64,000 bases of DNA, from the NCBI GenBank assembly GCA_011316305.1, contig SAUG01000048.1, forward strand, positions 248,001-312,000, given 5' to 3'. Below, piece after piece: positions 45,996 through 57,790 of this stretch; the first letter of the stretch is position 1; every line of letters starts with the position of its first letter. A program made the translations under genes and the position numbers. The notes under the pieces are model-generated. The model was not told the DNA's origin, ran no database searches, and saw only the letters and a list, made by a program, of their open reading frames with translations. This DNA comes from Rusavskia elegans. Taxonomy: Eukaryota; Ascomycota; Lecanoromycetes; Teloschistales; Teloschistaceae.

Positions 45996-46405
45996 TATAA
46001 TATCCCTATATATTAGAAGGCGTTACGCTCGAGTTTAACTATAGCTATAGACGTAGTCCGAACTACTAAATAGTAAGGGAATCCTAGCGTAGATTATTAT
46101 AACTAATCCTATATAGCCGTAGAAATACGGTTATAATATTATAAGATATCTTCGTTATTAAATAATTAAGAAGAGAATAGTAGAGACGTATTTAATAATT
46201 ATATTAACGACTAATAAGAGAAACTATTTATAGGAATAATAAACGATATATATAGTAAAAATAGCCGTAAAGGCCGATAGATAGCCGTCTACTAAAAGTT
46301 CTATTAGGAAGGACGGCTATAGCGGCTATAGGCGGCTATAGATAATTAGGCTCGTTTACCTAACTAATCTTTCTAGGAAACCTCTATAGTGTCGTGGACG
46401 TAATA
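45996..46405 (+). repeat. 3' LTR of the 3.3-kb element
   Basis: 410 bp, starts TATAATATCCC (TGTAACGTCCC after RIP) and ends GTCGTGGACGTAATA, followed directly by the TTTAC duplication. Confidence 0.82.
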
Positions 46406-46449
46406 TTTACTGTCGGTCAAAAATAGTAGCCGATATTAATTTCTATAGA

Positions 46450-47445
46450 GATAGTTTATAAAAATACTATTCCTTCTGGAAGGCTTCTATCTAAAATAAT
46501 ATTGAGTTTATATATATATATATTATCAACGTAATATACGGTAACGATTATTATATTTTACGTATAAAGAAATTTTTATAACTAAAGGTATATAGTTCGT
46601 CAGGCAAGGTTTATAACGCAGCTAATTACTTCTATTTAACTATTTTCTTTTATATTCGCGATTACGAATCCTCTACTATATAAGTATAACTTTGTTACTC
46701 GCAGTCTTCGATCCAGTTTAAATACTATATATCCAGTCTTTCCTCGACGTTATAAATAATTATAAGTATCTAATATTTCCGCTTTATCTATCTATTATTA
46801 CACGAAGTAATTATAAATAGTCGTCGCTTCATCTATATTTATTATATAACCTGTATCTAAACGTTCCGCTAAATTATTAAAGTATTTTTTAACCCGTATA
46901 GCTTTAAGACGGTTACTAGTAATAGGGTAGCTAGCTAGTACGCTAGCTATTATAGCTAGAATCTTTACCCGGTCGATTAGACTAAAAGGTAATAGGGAGG
47001 TCGGATAGTATATTTTAAAAGCGATAAAGAGAAAATTTTTATTAAAGTTAAAATATATTATTCTAGCTATAATAAAATAGTCGATATTTTCGAAAATAGA
47101 TAGAATTATTATAGATAAAGGTATTATTATTTTATATTAGCTGTAGTAAAGCTACTACAGAAATATATACGTACGTAAAAGGTTTTAGTAAATCGTAGTA
47201 TATACAAGGGGCTTGTATAACTCTTCTATATTTATTAAATTAGTATTAGAGAAATACGTTATTTTACTAAATAAGTTTAAAATAAAAATCTATAGAAAGA
47301 ACCGTTATTTTTATTGATTAAACTACGGAATAAATTCCACTACCGTATATTTAATAATTTAATACTGGTATACTAACGCTTGATTTGCTTACCGAATCAC
47401 TGGTTTACCGGGTATCAAAATCAAAACCAAGTTAATTAAATAAAT
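46450..47445 (+). repeat. ~1-kb dispersed repeat X, copy 3
   Basis: Aligns with copy 2 along its length (ACGGTAACGATTATTATATT, GTATCTAAACGTTCCGC, CTTTACCCGGTCGATTAGAC, ATCACTGGTTTACCGGGTAT). It is the best preserved at its right end, where CpA and TpG survive (for example CTTGATTTGCTTACCGAATC). Confidence 0.7.
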
Positions 47446-47489
47446 GAAGACACTATTAAAATACTATAAAAATATATAATTATTTTTTT

Positions 47490-47640
47490 AGATTTTGATT
47501 ATCTATTTCGAAAAATATTTATTTTTATTTTATTTTGGTCTGAAATATAAATAGATATAGTAATTCTTATAAATAAACAATACGAATTCCATTATTTTAA
47601 TATTTAGACGATTTAAATTATATAATAATCTAGCTATTCT
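47490..47640 (+). repeat. Direct repeat Y, left copy
   Basis: About 150 bp (TATTTCGAAAAATATTTATT ... ACGAATTCCATTATTTTAAT) nearly identical to 55,230-55,380. The two copies flank the Copia element in direct orientation, outside its target-site duplications. Confidence 0.55.
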
Positions 47641-47720
47641 ATGAAATTTAATAATTCTTTTATTTTTCTCTATATCATCGTTTATAACTAATATCCTATA
47701 TCTTGTTAAAATCATATATA

Positions 47721-47875
47721 TGGAACATCAAGCTTTTTTACTAAGGTGGGCTTTCGCCTGGACTAAGTATATAAGAAGGAGGTGGCAAGGCCTTGGCGCC
47801 GAGAGCTACTAGGCCTAATCGGTACTAGCGCCTTTAGTATCTTAGTACAGCTGTTATACGTAATACGTACTTCTA
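47721..47875 (-). repeat. 3' LTR of the Copia element
   Basis: 155 bp. Retains many CpA/TpG sites (AAGGTGGGCTTTCGCC, GAGGTGGCAAGGCCTTGG), so it is much less RIP-mutated than its surroundings. Pairs with 55005-55159. Confidence 0.85.
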
Positions 47876-48309
47876 ATATTTCTATATAAATAATATACTA
47901 TATACGTACCGAGGGTAAAAATTAAATAGATTTACTATATACTCGCTAAAAAACCCGTAGGAAAAAGAGTTTATATATAATAAAGGCGAGGTAGATAAAA
48001 TTTAAAGAGCTCCTATAGCAGATATATATATATAAATTATAAAAATCGAAATCTAAATAAAAGAAAATTAGAGCTTTCTATAGCTTCTATAGTACTTTAA
48101 ACTCCTTATAGTAGTAGTATACTTAGTAGAGTACTAGTATAGATACTAGTTTATAATATAGATTTATTTAAAGTATTTAAAACGGATATCGCCTAATTAG
48201 AAAGGCGTATCTAGAGTTTTAGTAATTAAAAGTACCTATCTAGTAGTAAATTATAGATATTATCGGTTATTATTAATACTACCGAAGTACTAAAGGGTAT
48301 AGATATTAT

Positions 48310-49050
48310 ATTTTTTTTTAATTTATTAAAGGAGCGTATACTAAGCGCCTATTAGGATATTATAAGCCTTTATAGATATATTAAAGGTTATATCGCCTAG
48401 GTAGTCCTAGATATAGAGGTACTTACTATAGCTTCGAGGATTAATATAAGTTTTCGGATTATTAATAATTACGGCGCCCTAATAGTACTATTTCTAGAGT
48501 TTCTATAGGATCCTATAGTTAATTTAGCGGTACGGCTAGGTAGCGAAGACCCCGATATATATTTATATATTATTACTATCTAGCTATAGGCGGCTAAAGA
48601 TATTGCGATCCTGAAAGCTATTAATATTATTTTTTATTTAATAGCGCTTAGATTCGAGGCTTAGGTAGGATAGTACCCGAAAGTAGAAGTAGGGTAGATT
48701 ATTATTATAGTTTATATAGGTAATATAAGTTCGAAAGTTATTAAATAGTCTATTAAATACTTCGATATATATATATAGGTCGAGTTCTCTAGAAATACGG
48801 GAGGTAAAATTAAATCTTCGAAAGCTACCTAAATCTATAACGGCTATAAGTAGTATTAAATAGAAGTATAAAGTATAAAGAGTTAAACGGTATAATTTAT
48901 ATATTAGACGGTATAGGATTAGTAAAAATATACTTAAAAAAGTAGTAGTAGTAGATAGCGGGCGAAATTATATAGTAGGCGGCTAGTAGCTAGGGCGCTA
49001 ATTATAGTATACCCGCGCTAGCTCCGAAAAGCCTTATATAGAGCCTAAAT
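48310..49050 (+). pseudogene. Decayed antisense ORF inside the Copia element
   Basis: From about 48,310 one + strand frame runs for ~560 bp or more with stops that are only TAG or TAA, never TGA, as expected for a once-open frame hit by RIP. Readable pieces include RYIKGYIA, VVLDIEVLTIASRINISFRI, DPIVNLAVRLGSEDPDIYLY and VEFSRNTGGKIKSSKAT. It lies between pol and the 3' LTR, opposite to gag-pol. No family is recognised. It could be an extra antisense gene of the element or a second element nested there. Confidence 0.5.
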
Positions 49051-52000
49051 AACTACTAGATAGCTAGAAATACCTTAACTAGTATTAAAACCAGTTAATA
49101 TATTAAGTTTAATATAGAATTTAGCAGGGTTTAGACTAAAGGTATACTTTTAGCGTTTTACTATTAAAATAGAAGAACGAATCCGGATATAAATAACTAT
49201 ATACGGATTTCGATCGAATATACTATCGGAGAATATATAAAGGGTGCAGCGATTTAAAAACGATACAGATGCTGTATAGGTAGGCCTATAGAGCCTAGAG
49301 TCACTTGGGGGCTTAACTACCCGGGTCTTCAAGCCCAAGCGCTGCACGGAAAGCTTCGAATTTGCTCTTGTCCAGGGCTTTGGTAAGCCCGTTAGTAACT
49401 ATTTGCTCCGTTGGAATATACTAAAGGTTAATAATTTTATTAGCGACTTTCTCCCGTAGAAACTTAATATAGATATTAATATATTTAGTACAGCTATAGA
49501 ACTAAGGGTTTTTAGCGAGGGTAATAACGCCCTAATTATTACCGTAGAAGGTTACTATATCTAGGATAGTATTTAGATTCTGCTTATCGATTAATAGCTA
49601 ACTTAGGATATAATTTAACTAAATAGCTTCTTTAGTAGCTCTAGTTTCCCTATCTAACTCTGCTTCGGTAGTTAATATAGCTATAGTTATTTACCGCTTA
49701 GATAACCAGCTAATAACGTCGGATTTAATATTAAAAATATATCTAGAAATAGAGCGACGGGTTTTATAGTTATCTACCTAATCGGTATTAGTATACCCCC
49801 GAAGCTTCTATAGATCGCCTTTATAGATAAAAATAAAGTAAACTATTCTATATAAATATTTAAAGATCCTAGTAATAGTATTCTAGTAGTAGTTTATAGG
49901 GTTAAATAAATATCGGCTAATAACGGAAATAGCGAAAATAATATCGGGGCGGGTTCTAAATATAGTATATATTAAAGAGCCGATAGCGCTCTAATATTTA
50001 TATTTTATTGGCAGGGAATAGTCCTAATTAGCGGGGACGGTTTCTAAATAAAGGCCGGAATTTATAGGGGTAGAAATATTATTTTTATAAGTAGTAAAGC
50101 TATAATCTTTTAGAATTTATTCGATATAGGTAGTTTAGCTTAACTAAATAGTACGGAGTTCCCGGTTCCTAATAATTTTTATACCGAAATAGAAATTAAT
50201 AGGGCCTAGATCTAATATTTAAAAATATTTATTTAGATATACTTTAATATTATCGAAATCCTAATAACTAGCGCTATATAAAAGGATATTATTAATATAA
50301 ACGCCGATAATAATTATATTATTATAAAAAATACTATAATCGGATTCTAGAGGTTTAAAACCGATAATAGTAAAGAATTTAGCGAAGTAGTAGTACTAGA
50401 TCTAAAGCGACTATTTAAAATTATAGAAGACCTTCCGAAGTTTATATATTATATTAGAGTCGCTGAAACTAGTAGGATATTATATATAGATAATCTCGTC
50501 GATATAATTATAGAGGAAGGCTGTTTTAATATCTATTTAATCGAGCTCTAGACTATAGACGGTAGCTATAGCGAAGATAACTTTATATAATATTAGTTTA
50601 ATAATAGAAGCGAAGGTTTTATTAAAATCGACGCCGGCTTCCTATTTAAAGCTATAAATAATCTAGCGAGCTTTAAAGCGCGTAATCTTACTATTAGTAT
50701 CTCTTTTAATCTTATATACCTATTTACTTCCTAGGAGATATTTTATAGAAGGTAGTAATACCTTAGTATATAGTATCTATATATCGTTTAGTTCTAATAA
50801 TACTAGTTTTTTTTTTATAGCCTTACGCTATTTATTAGTATAAAGTAAATCTATAGCTTCCTTATACGACTAGGGTTCGGAAAGGTTTAATATAGTACTT
50901 TTTTTTATAGTATTAATAAATATATAGACGTTTATAATTAGATCTAGCGAGGAATAATTATAATTATTTAGTACCCGGAGTTCGGGGTAGTTACGTAGGA
51001 CTTTAACGAGGGATTAGGTAGTATAGTCGGTCTACGGATAAGATATAATAGTCTAAAAATAGGATAGTAACTTATTAGAATCTAATTCGGAATTATTAAC
51101 TTTAGTAATATAAAGTCTAGCGGGTAGGTTAGCCGGTAAAGGAGTTTAACTATAGGTAAAAGGAATCCGATAAGGTATCGGGAAAGCTATTAATTTAGAT
51201 ATTAAAAGGAGATTACTAGGTTATAGTTATAATCTTCTAGGATTAAACTCTCTATTAGTACGCTGCTGTTTCCGCAGGGGCTACTATTAAAGTTTATTTT
51301 CTAATTTTTCTAATTTCTATAGATCTAATAAATCTAGGTTTTAACCTATTTCTTTAAATACTATAGAAAAGGCGCGAACGACTTTATTCTAAAGGTTTAA
51401 TAGCTTATAGATAGTATTATTAAAATAACCGACTAAAGTATATTTATAGCTCTAATTATAGAATTTCTGAATCTTTTTACTATATATTAGGTACGCTATA
51501 GAACCTAGAACGCGGAATCGGCTTAAATCTAAAGGTTTACTATATTCCTTTTTATATAGAATTATACCTAATTTACTACTAGGTAACCGGAAATATAGGA
51601 AGATAGTAGTTTTAATAAATAGCGGCTAATATTTCTTACTAAAGCCGCTATAAACTAATATAAAGTAGGCTTTATATATTAGTATCTACCCGAAATATTC
51701 GGATATACTATTCTATTATAGATTATTAGATATAATAGGTTCCTACTAGATACTTTTATTAGCGAAGCTTTTAGATATAATATAGTTCCTAAATTCGTTA
51801 TCGCTATAAAAATATTTAATAACGAAGACGCTTTTTTTATTATAGGTATAGAAGTAGTTCTAGTATTCTAGGGTTTCGGAAACGTCTTTTAATTTAGTTA
51901 TATAGATACTATACTTCTAGGTATTATTATTTAGAAAAATAAAAATATATTAGCTTCTATTATATACGACTAGAACCTTACCTTTTTAAATAGGACCTAT

Positions 52001-55000
52001 ATAATTAGCGTAAATAAGGTTTATAGGGCCGCTATCGGGGCGGATATAGCCTCTATAAAGCTAATTATATTATTTATCTAAAGTATAAATCTTATAGAAA
52101 TCGGATTTAGATTTAAAGATTTTAGATAGGTCGATTTCTATAGATATATTTACTAATTTATATAAGTTCTAGTTATTAAAATATCTAAGCCGGGTATACT
52201 AAATACTTTCTGCTTCTACCGATATTTTAGTATAGGCCTTTAAAGCTATATCGGGTATTAATAAAAATAAAGACGAAGATAGAAAAGAAGAGGAAAAAAA
52301 AATAGAAGAAGATTTTATAGAACTGTACTATATAATATTAATATTTAGTAGAAATAGACTTTCGTATATATAGATAGTTAATATTAAGTCCGGAATACTA
52401 AAACTAAAGCTAAAACTAGAATCTTTAATAACTACTTTAGTACCTATCTTCTAAATTTATAATATTAATAGTAGATTAGTACCGGACCTAGAAGTATAAA
52501 GAATATTATAGAATTTTATAGGGCGGTATTTACTATTAATAAAGTAATTAAGTATAATAGTACCTTTAGCGATTAGTTAGAAACTAATAGCGCTTCTAAT
52601 ACCGGTTATAGGCTCGTTCTAAATAGGTTTTATAATAGATTTAATAAAAAGGTACCGCTAGAAAATAGTATAATAGTTATAGGTATAGTCGAATATCTAA
52701 CCGTTAGTTAAGTCTAGTTTATTTAATAAGGCCGATAAAGCTATAGGAATAAAAGTTATAAAACTAAAATTAGTAGGGGCCGGTACTATTATAATAAAGT
52801 TTAGTAATTTTTTAAATTCGGTAGATTTATTTTTAGATTTATTATCTTTAGACTTATTATTTTTACTATCCTTATTATTCTTTTTTTTACCGCCTTTACT
52901 TTTATTACCGCCGTTACCCTTCTAATATTTACTACTACTATTTTTCTATTTATTTACTATCTAAGCCTTTTTTAATTTAGAATATAGGCTATAGTAGATA
53001 TCTTTTATATAGCTATTTCGGTTATAGTAGGAATAGTAGTTAACTTTAATAACTCGCTTATTCGGGTTATTTATAGATAGGAAGGCTTTAGTTCTAGTAA
53101 TAGTAGACTCGGTACTATTATATTAGCGATACTCTTTACTAATAGTAGTACTAATAGTTTCGTTTAGAATAATTATTTTCTATTTTTACCTATCCTTATT
53201 TCTAATAATAATATTACTTTAGGTAAATAAGGTCTAGAAGTAGCTAAAAGAGGTACTAAGGCCCTGAAAAAATTTTAAAATAAAAAAGCTCTCTAAAATA
53301 GTAACGCCTATAGCTAAAATCTTATTAATAAACTCGCGAAACTTAGTTATATAGGCTTCTACGTTTTTAAAGAAACTATTATAATAGAGGATATCTAGCT
53401 AGGTATTAAATTCTATAAGCTTACCGGTACTATAGACTCTATATTATATCTAGAATTTATCTAGTATCTTTTTAGTATCTAATATAATATTTTTAATAAG
53501 ATTTTTAGTATTAGTACTATAGATTATTTTAATTACTATATAGGCGTATTCTATACGTTCTTTCTCGTACTCGGAAGTATCTAGAAGTAGAAGGCCTTTA
53601 ATAGCGGTTCGGAGGTTATTAAAAATATAGTAGATTATAATATTTTCTTTCTAGTTTTTATAGTCTAAACGGGTTTTAAGTTTTAGAACTATATTAATAG
53701 GGTAGCCGGAACTCCCTAGTTTAGTATTATCTATAGTTAATATAAGAATAGATATATTGCCGAACTTAGTACTAGATTAAGTTAGAATTCCGTAAAGAAT
53801 AACGCTATAGAAGTCGGATATAGTAAGGGATCTAGGCGGCGAGTAGCCTAGAAAAGTAATAACTTCGAGGCCGAATAAATTACTCGGGCTTAGAAGTATT
53901 AGAGGGGGACTAAAAGCTATAAGAAGGTCCGGGTCGTCTTTAAATATAATAAAAAGTAATATCGATAGGTAATAATTAAAGTCCGGGCGTAGGTAGTTCT
54001 AGATAGCGAGATCAATTTATTATTAGTTATAGAGGAACCTATAGTCTTTAATAGAGAATTAGAAGTTATAGGTTATTTAGCTTACCCGGAAGTTATTAGG
54101 TAGTTCTTAAAAGAAATATTATTTAAGACTTTTAAGGTTATAAAGATTAGTATAAAGCCTTAATAATAATAATAATATAGAGGTAGATATAAGGTTTAGA
54201 ATAGGTTAAGTAAAGCTTTAAAAGGTAAAACGATATAATAATAGTTCTTAGTAATAAATAGGAGGCTTCGAGTTCTTATACTATTTAGGACTAGATAATA
54301 TAGCTAGTAAAACTAAAGCTGGGCTTAATAGCTCTAAATTCTAGAAGCGAATAGTAGTTAGTTTAGAAATAGTAGATACTTACTTAGACTGTTAGAAGGT
54401 TAGGAAAGATATAATAGCTAGGAATATAGTCTACTAGCTCCCTATTTTATAGAGGTTTTAGCCTATACTAAGTTAACTAGATAGTCGTTTTTTATATTTA
54501 TTTATAATAGCTAGCAGCTATAGAATATACGCCGATAACTAGCGTTAGCTAGACGGCAGGATATAAAACTAATAATTATAAAGATCTAATTTTAAAGGCC
54601 TAATTACTATATCTAGTATAATATTTCTATAGTAATATATCTATATATAGTAAATTAGTAACTTAATAGTTCTATCCGAAAGTAAGGAAGTTAGTAGTTT
54701 AAGCGGCTAGAAGGGGTTATAAAGTAAAACGAAAAGGGTCTATTTAGCTATTTATAATTTCGGTAGTTACCGGGGTACTTATAGGTAGTAGTATAACTAT
54801 AGATTTCGTTATTCGCTGTATTAGATACTTTATACGGTTTAATAATATATATCGGATCTATTAAAGGGTAAATAAAAAAGAAGATTCGATAAAGATATAA
54901 AGAAGTTAAATATAAAGATATAATATTCGCGAATAATAATAATAATTATTATAAACTAACTCGGCTAGAGCTTCCGAGTTTATAACCTATTAAAATTATA

Positions 55001-55004
55001 TATA

Positions 55005-55159
55005 TAGAATATTAAGCTTTTTTACTAAAATAGGCTTTCGCCTGGACTAAGTATATAAAAAGGAGGTAGTAGGGCCTTAACGCCGAGAGCTACTAGGCCT
55101 AATCGGTACTAGCACTCTTAGCATCTTGGTATAGCTGTTATGCGTAACACGTACTTCCA
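55005..55159 (-). repeat. 5' LTR of the Copia element
   Basis: 155 bp, same length as the left copy. Ends GTACTTCCA at the right edge, next to the ATATA duplication. The first bases are mutated (TAGAATATTAAGC where the left copy has TGGAACATCAAGC). Confidence 0.85.
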
Positions 55160-55229
55160 ATATATCTAAATACCTATATAGAACCGAAAATTAAAATTAT
55201 TTCGATCGAATTTATTCTATTAGAAAGGA

Positions 55230-55380
55230 TTTTTTATTTATCTATTTCGAATAATATTTATTTTTATTTAATTTAGATATTAAATATATATTGATATAGT
55301 AATTTTTATAAATAAACTATACGAATTCCATTATTTTAATATTTAGACGATTTTAGTTATATAATATTCTAGCTATTATA
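55230..55380 (+). repeat. Direct repeat Y, right copy
   Basis: Matches 47,490-47,640 (ACGAATTCCATTATTTTAAT and flanks). Beyond it the sequence diverges. Confidence 0.55.
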
Positions 55381-57594
55381 TATAAAGCCGGTAGGACTTA
55401 CTATACTGCGAGGCTACAGCCAAGCCTTTCGGGGTACTAAACGCGCTAGTAGCTAGGGGCTCTAATAGATTAAAAACGCTATACGAAAAGAATTCTTCTC
55501 GTTATTAATTAGTTCTATTATCTAATAGATCTATTCTTCGTATCTATCTATTACGTAGTCTCGTAAATAAAGCCTTAGCTTTATATTTCTAATTAACCCG
55601 AAGTATCGGGACTATCTAATAGTAAAAATACTTCTAAAAAAAAAATAACGCGCAGTAATATATATAAATCTAAAAGATAGTAATAAGATTCTTCTAGTAC
55701 TATTACCGATAATATAAATTAAACTAGTACTACTAATAATACCGACGAAGTCGATAAATTATCTAGTATTATCGAATAGTAGTAATAAAATCTCTAAAAG
55801 AATCCGGGAACTAGCGATATACTAGAAAATTATATCTAGCCTCTAAATCTATTAAACTAAACCTAATTACGTCCGTAATAACTAGAAAAATTATTAAAGA
55901 TATAACCTTTAAAAATAAAAGATATATAAAGTATAAAAGCTTTATAGAATATTATCGCCTTTATAGCGATAACAGTTTCTAAAAGGGATCTAGGAAGAAA
56001 GCTACTAGAATTCTAATACCCGAAAAATAGGACTTTAATAATTATAATTCGCTTTTTATTTAAATCGATAATTATAGAAAAAATTTCTATTAATAGAGAT
56101 CCGAAGATATAATAGTAATAATACGAAGACTATTTTAGCTAACTAACTAATAGTTATAAATGAAAAGCCGTTATAGAAGACCTATTAAAAGAGCTTTATA
56201 TAATAAGATATAATACTGACCTAGAAGATCTTCTATAAATATTTTCAAAGTTTTATTACTAATCCTATAATTCGGTAAGTCGTTTTTTAAAGTAAATTCT
56301 AAAATATAAAGTAAAAGGATTAGTAAAACGTTTTAGAATTTAATAAATATCTTACTCGTTTATAGGAAGAACTCGATATTCCGCTAAATAAAAAGAAACG
56401 AATATATAATCTATAAACTAAAATTCGGAAACCTATCTAAAACGAAGCTTTTAATTATAGCGACGAAAGCTATATTATAAACTACTAAAGCTTTTTAAAA
56501 TAGTATATTAGAATCGAATACCTTCTATATACCATTAATCGATTCGAAATTAAATTAAAAGATAAAGTTAAATAATAATAAAATAAGAAATAACAGTTTA
56601 GTTTAAAATAAAAGTAATAGTTATAATAATCGGAGCCGAAGAAACTAAAACCGAAGTAATCGAAACGATAGAAATAGAGGAAAAGGAAGTTATAATATAA
56701 AAGGCGGTGGAAATCCGAATATAATCTAGGTCGATATTTTAGTATAACCTAAAATTATAAAAAAAGACGCTATTTACTATATCTGTAACTAAAAGCAATA
56801 TAAATTAAATAATCCTGTTTATTCTAAATATACCGAAAGTTAAAAAGAATAGAATAAAAGTTAATAATTAGAAAAAATAAAAGTCTAAAATACGCCGCTA
56901 GCGTATTAGATTTTAAATAATAGCGAAAATATCCTACTACGATTACTTCCTAGATAAATATCAATATTCTAAAAAAACGTTTCTATATCTAATATCTTAT
57001 CGATTATAGAGCTAAAAGAAACTTTATTTTATAGTAATGGATTAAATAAAATAATATACCCGAAGGTAATAACGTTTTTAAAAATATCTAAGCGGTCGAT
57101 AGTCGCGTTATACGCTTTTATAGGATTTATAAAATAAAAGCTAGCTTAGAAAACCGAGGAAAGGTCTCTAAAGATTAATAAATTAAGTTCTATAGTATCG
57201 ATATACAAGAATATAATATACCTCTTAATTACTTTTAACTTTATAAAGCCGATTCCGATATTTAATAGCGCGATATTATCTAGGAATATTTTTAGAAAGA
57301 ATAGACTTTTTATATAAATTTATAGTAGTATAATATCGAGATTTATAACGTTGATGAATTTATAAACTTAGTAACCTTTATAGTAGAAAGTAGAGAATAA
57401 ATCTATATTACTTTATCCTATAAATTATATTTTACTAGAATTAAATCTAGTTCTTAGTAGAGTACGGTTCTATAATATTCTAGAATAAAATAGAATTATT
57501 TTCTAAAATTATAGACCTTATAGATATATTTTCTAAAGCCTTATCGAATAAATTAAATACTTATAAATAAATCGAATATATAATCGACCTTAAA
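55381..57594 (+). pseudogene. Decayed gag-like retroelement frame
   Basis: 2.2 kb of RIP-mutated sequence with + strand peptides such as NTDLEDLL, SKFYYQSYNSVSRFLK-like runs with TAG/TAA stops, and a Lys/Arg-rich part (SEPKKLKPK, KRKRKL), resembling an LTR-retroelement Gag. No cleavage motif, reverse transcriptase or terminal repeat was identified, so the family is not assigned. Confidence 0.35.
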
Positions 57595-57790
57595 TCTAGA
57601 AAAACTTATCAGCGGATCCTAAAGTGGATTAGGAGCTGAGAGTTGGCTATTAGCCGCTACCGCGGCTGATAGCTATCGCTTATCTACTTCAGCCGTATAA
57701 TCTACCTTCAGCTATCTATATATTTTATACCAACGATTTAATATTATTAACTCTATTAAACTGCCGGTAGTACCTACGCTAGGACCTACG
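57595..57790. other. RIP-spared island
   Basis: About 190 bp that keep CpA and TpG (CAGCGGATCCTAAAGTGGAT, GAGCTGAGAGTTGGCTATTA, ACCGCGGCTGATAGC) inside the depleted block. Contains a GCCGCTACCGCGGC inverted repeat. It could be an LTR start, a later insertion or a protected remnant; no partner copy was found in the window. Confidence 0.45.

Larger units (their letters stand above)
43079..46405 (+). mobile_element. Non-autonomous LTR retrotransposon (3.3 kb, no pol)
   Basis: Two 410-bp direct repeats, 43079-43488 and 45996-46405, with ends derived from TGTAACGTCC and GGACGTAACA. They are flanked by a perfect 5-bp duplication TTTAC (43074-43078, 46406-46410). The internal 2.5 kb starts TAGCCCCCCCTATATCGC. 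It has no recognisable protease, reverse transcriptase, RNase H or integrase. One + strand stretch from about 43,850 reads as a decayed ORF (FKDKKNKLYSNIIGIFNKYS, YRIESFFNFKKEIYNKRL) interrupted by TAG/TAA. This layout is that of a LARD/TRIM-like element that depends on another LTR element. The right LTR is less mutated than the left in places. Confidence 0.82.
47721..55159 (-). mobile_element. Copia-type LTR retrotransposon, RIP-inactivated (7.4 kb)
   Basis: Terminal 155-bp direct repeats 47721-47875 and 55005-55159 (TGGAACATC...GTACTTCCA) with a 5-bp duplication ATATA (47716-47720, 55160-55164). The gag-pol frame is on the minus strand. Near 49,310-49,430 the pol C-terminus is almost unmutated (TEQIVTNGLTKALDKSKFEA), the usual end of Copia RNase H. 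Upstream, 49,600-49,790 keeps the RNase H phrase DNYKTRRSISRYIF. Near 50,300 the reverse transcriptase motif reads YINN where Copia has YVDD, both Asp codons being changed by G-to-A. The rest of pol and gag is interrupted by TAG/TAA. Between pol and the 3' LTR lie 1.4 kb with an opposite-strand decayed ORF (separate entry). Confidence 0.88.

Noticed and set aside
35770..47445. Repeat X copies 2 and 3 as LTRs of one 11-kb retrotransposon
   Set aside because: No TG/CA ends, no target duplication and a third copy at 33,068 in the same orientation; evidence is insufficient to assert LTRs.
47530..47715. 61-codon minus-strand ORF in the repeat block
   Set aside because: AT-driven composition (Ile/Lys/Asn/Tyr) and overlap with repeat Y; chance ORF.
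49150..49347. 65-codon minus-strand ORF
   Set aside because: Overlaps the less mutated 3' part of the Copia element; out of frame with pol and not a gene.
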